The notes under the pieces were generated by a model that saw only the letters and a program-made list of their open reading frames with translations, searched no databases and was not told where the DNA came from. This document shows, in pieces, positions 34,531-46,512 of a stretch of 64,000 bases of DNA. The position numbers were made by a program, and so were the translations under genes. The DNA is taken from positions 64,713,038 through 64,777,037 of the forward strand of contig JBANSL010000007.1 in assembly GCA_037127255.1 (NCBI GenBank), read 5' to 3'. The stretch's first letter is position 1. Each line of letters opens with the position of its first letter. Origin of the DNA: Persicaria tinctoria. Its lineage: Eukaryota; Streptophyta; Magnoliopsida; Caryophyllales; Polygonaceae.

Positions 34531-36629
34531 GCCAAACAGAATGAATAATCAGTGAGCAATACATTCGGTAGGATAGCTTGCCAAAGGAATTCTATTAAGA
34601 CAATCCAAGAATATTCATAGAGAATGTAAGTCCTCATTTCGAGCATTTCATCACAAAGATATAGTACAAATAACAAAAAAAAAACTAATAAAATACAACA
34701 ACTAACAACAAAAATTGGAAAAAATGATTTAAAAAAATTCAGATTGACTAAATTTTACTTCATCTCAAAATTGTCAAAGAGCAAGAAACAACAAACTGCT
34801 ACAATATTAGTTGAAAAAATAACTAGTTTCCCTTATCATCTTAAAATAAGTATACTGATAATAAGAAAAAAGAAAGAAAGAAAAGAAAATAAGGATATCA
34901 CATCAATTCAACTGCACTAGATCAGGGGTAGCTCAAACCTCAAACCTATGAGCCTCGTAGCAGCAAAGCAACAACAAATTGTTTTTTTTTACAACTTTCT
35001 GTTTTTTACAGCTTCATTTGTTTAAATATAGCAGCAGCAAATTGTACTTCTAATTTCTTACATCTTTTCATTTTCTTACAGCTTCATAGCAGCAAACTTG
35101 AAGTTTGACAGCTTGCAGTTTTTATTTAAGTATCCCTTCCTCATGCCTTAGAATTTACTTTCATTGGAAAAAATTGCAAGTTAAGTTTTCATTGAAACCG
35201 AAAAAATTGCAAGTTGGGTTTTTATTTAAGTTGAGTTTAAATCAATTGGAAAAAATGCAAGTTGAGTTTAAACCTCATATCCAGAAAATGCAAGTTTCTC
35301 AAATTTAGATTATGAAGTTGAGTTTAAACCAAAGCATGACAACAAGCTGGTGTGCAGTGATTCTCGAGTTTCCTCCAGCTTTGACTTGGTTTTATGGGCC
35401 TCTTGTGCTTCTGGCCTTACTTTTAACTTTTTTGAATCTGCTGTACCAAAGAGTAGGTTAGACCATCAAGAACAGTACACATAATCTTTGAGCCACAGAT
35501 TAACTGATTTTCTTCATGGCCAGAAATGTCTTAAAGGCAGGCTATTCAGGAAGCACAGTAACAATAGGGAATATGGACTGCAAGTGCTTATTGCACCCCT
35601 ATCAAATGTAAAGTTAAAGGATGAATGTTTTTGAGATTTGTTGTATTGGTGGATCAAAGTGACAATGCCATAATTCAGTAAGTTACTTAACGATGAGAGG
35701 TTATAACCAAACAACTACCTATAATGTCGCAATGCAGTAAGTTATATGCAAAATTAGCAGGGTAATCAAACTAAAATCTCACAAAAATATCCAAGTGTGT
35801 TTAGTTACACATGTACCTTCATAACCGAGAATATTTGAACTACTTTTTCCTTCAATATAGCTGTCATTTATGTGTCAACCATTGCAGCTTCTATTTGGTC
35901 TGGTCTTGATGACATAATAGAGAATATGGACTGCTACAAGAAGAGAATTTTCAGCATTAAAGCAGATGCGAAAAAACAAGCCATAGGAGGATGAATACAC
36001 GAATTTGATGCTAGTGAGATTTTACAGGCCAAAAGTTTACTTTTTTGGTAGATCACCAATTTGCTGGTGTATGAATTCCTCAATAGCATCCAAATGAAAT
36101 CCTTCACGCGCACAAACCACAACTAATCAAGAGATATATACAGAGAATCGAGCAAGACGACTCAAATGAACAATTTCATTGCCAGTTTTGATACAGACGC
36201 GGATTCAGTTGAACGATGATAGTAATACAGCAAACATGATCAATTTTCTTATCAAAATTTCAATAGGGGAATTATAAAAGAAACTTTATTATATACAGTA
36301 TTATATTATCTCTATGCACCAAACAAGTGCCTCCTACGGAGAAAATTCAGATGAAAAACAATCAGGGCTCAATGATGCTCCCCAAGCCTAACTTGAATAT
36401 GTAAGGAGCATTCCCAGGGGTTATATGATTCTTAATAACTCTCCTATTTGCAAATTTCGAAAACAAACAATGTATGAACATTTAAAAGCTCTCATAATGT
36501 TTTCCAGCAATTCTCTACCCCCCAGCAAAGAAACAGGCAACATATGCTTCAATTAAACTAATCCATACTCTTCAAAATCCCTACACATGACACTTTCTAG
36601 AGTAAAGGTTATGTCTTGACCTATTTTAG
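34531..36629. other. Interior of the capture element, mostly unrecognised
   Basis: AT-rich text with repeated CAGCAGCAAATTG and AAATGCAAGTTGAGTTT steps (34970-35300). A minus-strand frame near 36115-36035 reads VCAREGFHLDAIEEFIHQQI, then GDLPKK before a likely splice site. It is clearly exon-like, but I cannot name the gene. Nothing else is identifiable. Confidence 0.4.
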
Positions 36630-36830
36630 TTCAACAAATTCAGACAGTCTGAAGTTCAGAACATGAAATACCTGGAACATATCAGGTGCCTTAACAAATT
36701 CAACAATAGCCTAAACAACTACATCCTTGGCGTCACTCATGGCATCAGCATCCTCAGAAGAGAACGTCGCCACAGCTAAACCCTTACAGTGCATAGAACT
36801 ATTTGCTGCTGAACTCAAATCATCACTTAA
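36630..36830 (-). pseudogene. eIF3m fragment with a stop
   Basis: On minus the frame reads LAVATFSSEDADAMSDAKDV, meets a TAG, and continues AIVEFVKAPDMFQ. This matches the PCI-domain region of translation initiation factor eIF3 subunit m, where plants have EFVKAPDMFQCDLLDMP. The internal stop and the absence of the rest of the gene make it a relic. It points left, opposite to the Notchless and ubiquitin pieces, so the two halves of the capture element face each other. Confidence 0.7.
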
Positions 36831-36954
36831 AAACAAATTAAGGCACAAAACATCAATGTGAACACTCCAACAAGATATACAATCCACCATATGAAATAAA
36901 AACGCAATTGGTAAATTAGAAATTCAGTAGAAATTCACTTATCTGAAATTGATT

Positions 36955-37331
36955 TAATCTCTTTACAATCGCCAATCGCAGGGCGAGGGTCGGACTCCGG
37001 GATCGATATCCCTAGATCCGATCGCCAGGAAGCGGCGTCTTCGTGCATACTCCTCTGCTTCCTCTTCATCCCGGACTGGAGGTCACGAGCGGCAAGGAGA
37101 CGGTAATGAGAGAAGGGGGAGAAGAGGCCGACGGGAAAGCTCGGGCGCAGATACAGAAAGAATAGAGGAGGAAGGGGATCTGGGAGGGAAGGGGATCTGA
37201 GATGCCATGAAGGAAGGCCGAAGAGGTTTGTAAAAACGCTTGTTGCAGGTCTCGATGATTTGGACGCGAATTAACGGTAGAACAAATAATTTGGGCCATC
37301 TCATTAATTCGGATCCGCGACCCATCCCAAA
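36955..37331 (-). other. Captured 5' gene end at the right terminus
   Basis: The minus strand shows a CpG-rich 5' UTR-like region with MASQIPFPPRSPSSS and, further in, MKRKQRSMHEDAASWRSDLG followed by ISIPESDPR. It ends at an intron-like GATTGTAAAG region. Parent unknown. Its place directly inside the inverted end mirrors the left side. Confidence 0.35.
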
Positions 37332-37398
37332 TTAAGCCCATTTTCACTTTAAGCCAAATTTTCATTTTAAGCCCCATTTTCATTTGAACCTTTACCTA
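37332..37398 (-). repeat. Right inverted end of the capture element
   Basis: Read inward on minus it begins ATAGGTAAAGGTTCAAATG and continues GGGGCTTAAAATG and TTGGCTTAAAGTGAAAATGG, paralleling the left end. Confidence 0.75.
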
Positions 37399-38056
37399 TA
37401 TATATATATATATATATATGATCGTCATTGTGCAAATGATTTAGCAGATGTCTCTATTTATGAAACAAACATGGATAATGAAGAGGAGACGAACTTTAGA
37501 TGTTTAGATGGCCGAGAAGTTACCAATGTCGATGAGATCTAACGTTAGATGTACTATGGAGGTGTTTTATTTGCAAGTCTTATGTATTTAAATATGAGTT
37601 TCATTGTTTGGATAATAAAGTGGGTTTTAGTTATGAAATACAATATATGGTCTTTTAGTAGTTGTGCTATTTTAGAATTATCTGTAATTTCTTCCTTCAC
37701 TGGTGTATAAGTTCTATTTGGGATTAAATTATTTCTAATTATATTGCTCATCTCTGAGTTTGCTCATGTCTCAAATGGGTGTAGAAAAAAAATTGATCAA
37801 ATCTATCGTCTGAAAAGAAAGAAGATAAAGCAAGAAGTATACTGATTTAATTAAAACCATGTCAGAATTTGGGAAGTGTATATCTGAATGGCCAAATGCA
37901 GAGCGATATAATTTGCAAGTAAAACAGAATCAAGAAAGCTAGAAGATTCATGATAGATGGTCATGGTAGCAGGTGGAAAGGGAGATGTTAAAGTTTTAAA
38001 GAAGGCAGCAAAAACAAAAAATATAAGTAGAAGGACAAAGGATAGTTACCGTCTTT
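37399..38056. other. (TA)n flank and unassigned AT-rich DNA
   Basis: A TA run to about 37420 is followed by a short open stretch (HCANDLADVSIYETNMDNEE) that may continue the interrupted ORF at 29917. After that no coding sequence is recognised before LTR-2. Confidence 0.35.
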
Positions 38057-39917
38057 TGTTATGAGCTGAATCTGCCATGTTTTACAGTATCGTTTATATC
38101 GTTTTCTGCATACATTTCATGCATTTGGGCTAAGATAATACATAATCTATGTAGTTTATGCTTATTTGTCAAATTATGGAATCTACACCAGTTTCTGTTT
38201 GATTTCGCAGAATTCGAGGCAAATTACAGCAGTTCTAAGAAAAGTTGGAAAAGCTCGGAAATCCACTACAGAAGTTCAAGGTCAAGAAGCAGCGGAACCA
38301 GACAAATCAAGCTGGAAGCCCAACCTTCCTCGATCTCGATAAACATTGTCCGAGCATGCCTGGTCGAGTAAGCACTGATCGATAAACTGGGAGCCAGATC
38401 AACCCGACTCCGGAAGCCTTACTCGATCTCGAGAACAACTAGTCGAGATCGACAAAACCTTGATGCTGTGTCCGGAGTCGAGGAGCTGTGCCAAGTCGAG
38501 AAGCCGAGGACGGAGACGCCGAGCACCAGCCTACTTGATCTCGAGGTATCTACTCGCTCTCGAGGAACCCGGCACCACACACCCGAGCCATGTCGAGGTC
38601 TTGCTACCCGTGATGCCCAACCAAGCCATGGTCGACGTCAGCCTTACTCGATCTCGAGGAGAGCTACTTGATCTCGAGGAAACCATGTCCGGGAGCACGT
38701 TACGCGGTTTGCTATCCTACGCGGTTTGGGTGTCCTTGGAGCCGAAGGAATCCGAGAGTTGGCCGAGATCTATCCTACATCTATCAAAGTTCTATCTATG
38801 GAGAAGATTTACCACAGAAGAAGATATTTTACCTATTTTAGATTTAATTTCCTTTATAGATTTAATTCCTTTATTTTATTTATTTATCTTTTAGCAAATA
38901 GATAATTAGATATAGATAGAGATAAGATGTTCTTTCCTTGATTAGCGGGGTTTGAGCACTATAAATAAAGCCTTAGGGGCTGGTTTTTCAGGATCCAATT
39001 CAATTTCAGAGACAAGTAGTTACACATAGAGAGAAGAGGTTGTAAGTTTGAGTTTATTTAATGCAAGTTAGTTCTTTTTCATCAAAAATGTCTGCTATTG
39101 CAATGAAGAGCGAGTATTCCACCCACTTCTGGGGCTGGGGTGAGCCCGACGGTGGCCATGTGAGGTGATGCGGTAAAGGTACAATCTTTTGATGCAATTC
39201 ATCTTCTATCCCTATGAGCATGGTTCTTTTGCGAAAGTTGAAGGTGATCCTTGTTTGTGTTATTGAAGCGAAAGTGATCTTAATGCAACTTGGATTAATT
39301 ATGTGAAAAGGGTTAGTAACAATTAGGGTTTATGCGAAAGCCTCTATATGCCTATTTGTTAGTGACGAAAGTTATTTTGATGGAAATCATGATCTTTTAT
39401 GCTTTTATGTGTTACTTTGCATGGTTATCGTTGTGGCGTTGATACCCTGGCTTTGGAAGTTCTTTATATATTGAGTTTATTTCGTCCGAAATCTGAGTTC
39501 TGTGATTCAAAATTTGCAATTTACAATTTCTGTCTTTTTAGTCGATCTAGATGACTGTTTACTCAAGATCGAGTACCTGTTCGTCTAGATCGAGTTTCTG
39601 TTTTCAATTTCTGAGTTTCTGTCGTCATTGTTTTTACTCTATCTCGAGTAGCACTTTGTCGAGATCGAGTAGCTTCTGTCTTTGCTTTTGTTTCTGCTTT
39701 CGTTTGTTATTTTTGTCTTTGTTTCTTTGTTTCTGTCTTTTCTGTTTTCTTTTCTGTTAGATATACAACTGCCTAGGATCCGTTGACACGCTTCCTCGTG
39801 GATCGATCCTGACTTCCCACTACTGCATAGGGAGGGAGTCTTGTAATTATTTGTTGGGACACGAATCTGGTTTGATTTATTTTATTATATTTCATACTCG
39901 ATTTCCTCCTCACAACA
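38057..39917 (+). repeat. LTR-2 5' long terminal repeat
   Basis: 1861 bp from TGTTATGAG to CTCACAACA. The region 38328-38690 is crowded with CTCGAGATCGAG, CTCGATCTCGAG and related words, and a second group lies at 39541-39690. A TATA box (CTATAAATAAAGC) at about 38961 is also found in LTR-3. Confidence 0.9.
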
Positions 39918-39920
39918 AAT

Positions 39921-39938
39921 TGGCGCCGTTGCCGGGGA
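39921..39938 (+). promoter_or_regulatory. LTR-2 primer-binding site
   Basis: TGGCGCCGTTGCCGGGGA, 3 nt after the LTR, identical to that of LTR-1 (tRNA-Asp type). Confidence 0.9.
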
Positions 39939-40001
39939 AGCTATCATTCGCGCCTTAGGTAGTGAAGATCTCACGTTTTCTTTAAGTTACTTTTCAGGTG
40001 T

Positions 40002-40862
40002 ATGCATCGTTCTTGTCAAACACCTGAGTTTGACGCCTTAGAAGAACCGGAACGCCTCCTACACATCCGAGTTAAACTACAAAGAGTCAAGGCAGCCGCT
40101 GAAACACAGGAGCAGCTGATACAGATTCTTACAAGGGAACTGGCCGCTAAAGATGCTGCTATCGGCGATGAGAAAGCAGGAAGGGAACAAGCAGAAGCTG
40201 AGCTTGCCCTATACCCAACCACTGTAGAGGACTATATGCACCCGACTCTCTTCGTGCCTGAATCGGCCATTCTAATCCCTGAAAACAACTATAAAATTCG
40301 CACTCAATTCCTTACTGAAATTAAAAATCATGCTTTTCATGGTAGATTTAATGAATGCCCTCTGTGTCATATTACCAACTTTACTGACATGTGTCGTACT
40401 CTTGTTGAAGGTACCACTTTGGAGTACGTCCTGATGAAAGCTTTCCGTTGGTCTCTGGCTGGTCCTGCATTGAAGTGGTTGGAGGGACTGAAACCACGAC
40501 CTCTCACGACATGGGCTCAAGTAAAGCAGGAATTTATGAATAACTTCTTTCCTCCTGCTAAGACAGCGCTCATTCGCCAAAAGATCACATCTTTCAAACA
40601 ACAGCTTGGGGAGCCGCTGGCAAAGGCTTGGGAACGCTATAAGGATCTACTACGATCCTGCCCTACACATGGACAACAACCCTGCATAGTTCAAGAGATC
40701 TTCTTCAATTCTTTGGACTTGGCTGCAAAGGACAGAATCAACACATATACTCACTATGAGTATCTGACAATGTCGCCTACTGATGCATGGGCTGCTCTCG
40801 ACAAGCTGACCAGTTATGACAACAAGTATGTGACTCCAGTAACCTATGAGGAGAACCCCTAG
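40002..40862 (+). pseudogene. LTR-2 gag N-terminal part
   Basis: A 286-codon frame from an ATG is cut by a TAG. It has a coiled N-terminus (ETQEQLIQILTRELAAKDAA) and a gag capsid domain (MKAFRWSLAGPALKWLEGL, LTTWAQVKQEFMNNFFPP, PLAKAWERYKDLLRSCPTHG). A one-base insertion near 40905 and a further TAG near 40931 separate it from the zinc-knuckle and protease part. The related copy in LTR-3 has different indels, so the breaks are independent decay. Confidence 0.85.
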
Positions 40863-40934
40863 GGCAGGCCAGCACCATCCATGCCCCTCTATGAGCCCCC
40901 TAAAGAAAATTGATCCAGATGTAAGGGAGTAGTA

Positions 40935-42408
40935 CTATAGAGATCAGAATAAGAAGCTCCTCAAACAAGTAAAGTATATTTCTGTCCACCAGCCTTGTAT
41001 TGAATACGGATCACAGAGGCACACCATTACCGAGTGCCCACACACAGAGCAAGCCAGACTGACAGAATACCATGAAGAGGTAGCTTACGCAGGGGGTCCC
41101 AATTGCTATATGGGGGACCAAAGGTTTCAGCAATCACAATGGAAACAAGGTGCCCCTAGGAACCCCCCACCCTACAGAGTTCCAGGACATCCGGAAAGGG
41201 ACCAGAAAAGGGATGATCTACAGACAATCCTTGATATCGACCAGACCTTGGTCGATATCGACAAAAGGCAACTCGATATCGAAGAATGTCTCCTCGATAT
41301 CGACGACGGAATAGGCCATCCCTCGTCTGCACCACACAACAACTCGAAATCGACTACAGTAGTCGAGATCGAGGAGAATTTGGTCGAGATCGAGGACGAT
41401 TCAGACGAGATCGAGAAGTCTGCTACACCTCCGACATTTGTTCTGGCTCCGAATCAGAAAAAAAAGCTGCCCTTCCCAACAAAATCTCCAAAGGACCCAA
41501 CAGAAAAGAAATTTCAGCGCTTCATCAAGATGCTTCAGAAGCTCAATGTCACCATCCCCTTCACAGAAGCTCTCAATGAAATGCCATCTTATGTCAAGTT
41601 CCTAAACGAGATTCTAAGCAAAAAGCGATCAATGGCTGAGATTACAGAGGAGTGCAACCATTTGGACATACTTGAAAAGAGGCCAGATCCAGGTAAGTTT
41701 GCTATAACCATTGGATTTGGTCAATATAAATTTAACGCTTTATGTGATCTTGGAGCCAGTGTGAGTATAATGCCTTTAACAATTTGGTCCAAGATTAAGA
41801 TAGGTGCCCTAGAGCCTGTGGATGCTAAGCTGTATATGGCCAACAACACGGTGGTCATTCCAACTGGCATGGTGGACAATGTGCCAGTACAAGTAGGTAA
41901 GTTTTTTGTCCCTGCTGATTTCTTAGTTATTGATATGGCGGAAGACCCTACTTGTCCAATTATTCTAGGAAGGCCCTTCTTGGCGACAGTGGATGCCAAC
42001 ATAAGCGTAAGGAAAGGAGTGCTCACTTTCAACATCAGCCATGAGGTAATTGAGTATTCTTTTAATAAAACTGAAAGGCATACAGGTCCAATGGAAGAGG
42101 TCAAATCTATATCAGCTGGCTACATTACTTGTGGGGAGCCCAAGGTAAGAAATATGACTCCTGAAGAGCTGGAAAAGAGGGATATGGAGGCCCAGGTGGA
42201 GAAGATCATGGCCATCCTAAAGGAGGAAACAGAGAATCCACTCGACACGGATCAAGGTACGTCGTTATGGACTAACTATTTTTCGGATGCCTTGACAGGA
42301 TGCAAGTATGGGGTCATAGTCGACCAAGATTCCTCGATATCAAGGACTCTAGTCGATCTCGACCAAAACCAGGAGCCTCCACCAGCACCAGCGTCGTCGA
42401 GCAGCTAG
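40935..42408 (+). pseudogene. LTR-2 zinc knuckle, motif-rich linker and protease
   Basis: The zinc knuckle (about 40995-41037) reads CIEYGSQRHTITEC: the second cysteine has become Tyr, so it cannot bind zinc normally. The linker at 41228-41420 encodes repeats such as QTLVDIDKRQLDIEECLLDI because the DNA there is a run of TCGATATCGA-type words. The protease follows with DLGAS (41746-41760) and IILGRPF (41959-41979). Compared with LTR-3, about 230 bp before the linker, including the conserved KLRSG motif, are missing. Confidence 0.8.
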
Positions 42409-42838
42409 ACAGAAGTCGAGCACTCCTCGAGATCGAGTAGACTACTCGAGATCGACCAACCCTCCGCTGCATCGACTTCACCTTCCTCGACGCTGATTCC
42501 GCCAGACGGGCAAGCCTCCTCGAGATCGAGTACCCTTGTCGAGATCGACCTAGCCTCACCAGCTCTTGCATCCTCGAGCAGTCCACCACCAGAAGCTGAA
42601 AACTCGTCGAGATCGAGTACCCCTACTCGAGATCGACCAAACACCGTGGTCCCCGGTTCCGTTTATGCGAAGGTAAGCCAAGGTACCCTTGTCGAGATCG
42701 ACCTAGCCTCACCAGCTCCTGCATCCTCGAGCAGTCCACCACCAGAAGCTGAAAACTCGTCGAGATCGAGTACCCCTACTAGAGATCGACCAAACACCGT
42801 GGTCCCCGATTCCGTTTCTGCGAAGGTAAGCCAAGGTA
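42318..42838 (+). repeat. Motif-rich post-protease region with 153-bp tandem duplication
   Basis: This stretch is dense in CTCGAGATCGAG and TCGAGATCGACC words. A 153-bp unit starting ACCCTTGTCGAGATCGACC is present twice in tandem (42531-42838). The unit length is 51 codons, so the duplication keeps frame. Confidence 0.8.
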
Positions 42839-42879
42839 TGGATCTTTCTTCTTCTATTTCCATTAAAGATCTATCCATA

Positions 42880-43085
42880 CATGGGAGAGGTTTGCCTTGG
42901 TATGTGCGCTTATGTAGGATATCCAATGATGAGCCCAAAGAGTATGAAGTTGGAGACAAGCTCTATGTCTCCAAATCAAAGGATCATGTTTCCTAACAAA
43001 TTCAACAAGAAGAGGATGGGACCTTTCGTGGTGAACAAGATCCATTATGGAGCTAGGATTACAACTGATGGACAAGAATAGAGTC
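42880..43085 (+). pseudogene. Remnant of the integrase C-terminus in LTR-2
   Basis: One frame gives EYEVGDKLYVSKSKDHV, and an adjacent frame FPNKFNKKRMGPFVVNKIHY followed by GA. The VGDKV...GPFxV...GA pattern is the C-terminal tail of Ty3-type integrases. It is all that remains of pol, showing that a large internal deletion removed reverse transcriptase, RNase H and most of integrase. Confidence 0.6.
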
Positions 43086-44632
43086 CTATTTAAAGCCCAA
43101 GCTACATGGGCCCTGCAGATGCCACCTTGAGCTAAATGGAGAAGTCGGCTTAGCGACTATAAAATCTAGAGCTTGTACATAGACATTTATTTTTGGACTT
43201 TTGAGACTTTGTTGCTTTTTGTTTGTTTTTGGTTTTGAACCTTTTAGTTTTTCTATTGTGGGTATATGTCTTCTACACTTTTCACTTTTCAGGTCCATGG
43301 ATAGAAGCAAGCTATATTCAGACTCGTCCAAGGAATTTCTTTCATTCGATATTAAGAGGCCCTGCACACCTGTCTAGTGAGTTTCTTTCTTTACCCTTGT
43401 TTTTATACAATGAGGACACTGTAATGTTTAAGTATGGGGTAGGGGAAGGGCTTACTTTATGCATATTTGCCATATTTGACATTATGTGTGCATATTTTAA
43501 TTCTTGGAATTGCTTATACATGGCTATTTTGGAATTCATTATTGATTTATGTGCTTACATGCGTATTTTCCAAAGTTTGAAAAAAATGACCCCTATTGAA
43601 AATTTTTGATTAATGTCATGGAAGCTTTATTGAACTCGACGATGCAAAATTGGATTCATTAGAGATATAGCATAAAATTGCCTAGTAAAGGAAAGTCACA
43701 ATGAAGTGCATTGTTTCTTGAAAACCATGGAAGGAGGTAAAATTTGAAGTTGCTTTTGACATGTTGCATGATAAGAGGATGGAGGACTTTATATTTCCAT
43801 ATAATGCTCATATTGTTATATTCCTATCCTTACCTATGCTTATGCATTACACAAAAGCCATATAATGAGCCTTATTTCAATTATTGCTCCACATGTTCTA
43901 AATATTGCCATTCTTTACCTTATCCGGGGATTATGTTGAGAATGATGTTACATTATGGAGATTATTATATGGTTGTTGTGTTGTGTTTATCATTATTGGA
44001 GTTTGGCGGGAAAATGTTTGAAATATATGGAAAATTTAATGAGCGAAAGAAAATCCGGTCACCTCAGGAGATAAAGGTAGATCGACCTTGCTCTCTAAGT
44101 TAATAGTTTGGAGAGATGGGACACATATGTGAGGAGTCCAAAGCACTAAGTATCTGGGGCCATTCATGACACCCATGTTTGCGACTCGCGAGAAGGCAGT
44201 GCTGAGGTTAGAGAGGTAAAAGCATTATTATTGATAAAAGCATTATGAAAGGTGATGAATCAAAGAAAAAAGGATTGTGGTATGAAAAGTTTGAAAATAC
44301 TCCATTTCCCCGGATCATTAGCACCACATTGCCAAAAATTGCCCACCTTTAGCCTTTTATAAATTTACTCCTTATTGAGCTTAAATTAAAGTTCTCTTGA
44401 TTATTAATGCTTTGTCACATATGAATGTTTTGCATAACCCTCCTTTTGTGAGTAGATGTTGCTCTTTAAATTGCACATGCATGGATCTGTGACACTAGTA
44501 CCTTTTTGAGGATGGTAATTGATTGCAGGGACATATGGCAATGAATCTAATATGTTGAGAGTTTTGATTTCTTCCCCTGAATGACAAATAAAAGTATTGC
44601 TTGAGGACAAGCAAGCTTAAGTGTGGGGTGTT
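43086..44632 (+). other. LTR-2 3' noncoding region
   Basis: There are two passages of the AAGTATGGGG/AAGTGTGGGG type (about 43430 and 44617). The second, after the hairpin-like CTTGAGGACAAGCAAG, directly precedes the 3' LTR and is the likely plus-strand primer. At 44161 it carries CATTCATGACACCCATG, a motif found three times in the 3' region of LTR-1. Confidence 0.65.
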
Positions 44633-45367
44633 TGTTGTGAGTTGAATCTGCCATGTTTTACAGTATCGTTTATACCGTTTTCTGCATACATTTCATGCAT
44701 TTTGGCTAAGATAATACATAATCTATGTAGTTTATGCTTATTTGTCAAATTATGGAATCTACACCAGTTTCTGTTTGATTTCACAAAATTCGAGGCAAAT
44801 TACAGCAGTTCTGAGAAAAGTTGGAAAAGCTCGGAAGCATGATCTTTTATGCCTTTATGTGTTACTTTGCATGGTTATCGTTGTGGCGTTGATACTCTGG
44901 CTTTGGAAGATCTTTATATATTGAGTTTATTTCGTCCGAAATCTGAGTTCTGTTATTCAAAATTTGCAATTTACAGTTTCTGTCTTTTTAGTCGATCTAG
45001 AGTACTGTTTACTCGAGATCGAGTACCTGTTCGTCTAGATCGAGATTCTGTTTTCAATTTCTGAGTTTCTTTCGTCACTGTTTTTACTCTATCTCGAGTA
45101 GCACTTTGTCGAAATCGAGTAGCTTCTGTCTTTGCTTTTGTTTCTGCTTTCGTTTGTTATTTCTGTCTTTGTTTCTTTATTTCTGTATTTTCTGTTTGCT
45201 TTTCTGTGAGATATACAACTGCCTAGGATCCGCTGACACGCTTCCTCGTGGATCGATCCTGACTTCCCACTACTGCATAGGGAGGGAGTTTTGTAATTAT
45301 TTGCTGGGGCACGAATCTGGTTTGATTTATTTCATTATATTTCATACTCGATTTCCTTCTCACAACA
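44633..45367 (+). repeat. LTR-2 3' long terminal repeat, internally deleted
   Basis: 735 bp. It aligns with both ends of the 5' LTR but lacks 1126 bp between them. The junction falls at a short shared GGAA (near 38257 and 39382 in the 5' copy). The deletion removes the TATA box and most of the motif-rich block. Confidence 0.88.
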
Positions 45368-45372
45368 TCTTT

Positions 45373-46512
<1,140 letters not shown>

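Larger units (their letters stand above)
30238..37398. mobile_element. Gene-capturing element with inverted ends in a TA tract (Pack-MULE-like)
   Basis: The ends are inverted repeats of about 67 bp (30238-30305 and 37332-37398), largely matching by eye. Both start at a (TA)n tract, and both contain an internal 18-19 bp step with cores CTTAAAATGAAAAT and CTTAAAGTGAAAATGGG. Inside are pieces of host genes: Notchless and ubiquitin on plus, eIF3m and at least one 5' gene end on minus, pointing inwards from each end. The second tRNA-like/21-bp element is nested within. No transposase is present. Because the flanks are TA repeat, a target duplication cannot be read. Class is inferred from the inverted ends and preference for 5' gene ends. 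Confidence 0.65.
38057..45367 (+). mobile_element. LTR-2: non-autonomous Ty3 Athila/Tat-like retrotransposon
   Basis: It has TG...CA ends with a perfect 5-bp duplication TCTTT (38052-38056, 45368-45372), inserted within the C-terminal exon of a Nudix fragment. The order is 5' LTR, tRNA-Asp primer site, broken gag, protease, a short integrase C-terminal remnant, long 3' noncoding region with a polypurine-type tract, and an internally deleted 3' LTR. Reverse transcriptase and RNase H are absent. Related to LTR-3. The LTRs differ at several positions over their shared parts, so it is older than LTR-1. Confidence 0.9.

Noticed and set aside
40862..41110. Programmed +1 frameshift between gag and protease in LTR-2 and LTR-3
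   Set aside because: Both copies show the same net frame change, but alignment places the indels at different sites: one insertion in LTR-2, two deletions in LTR-3. It is independent decay.
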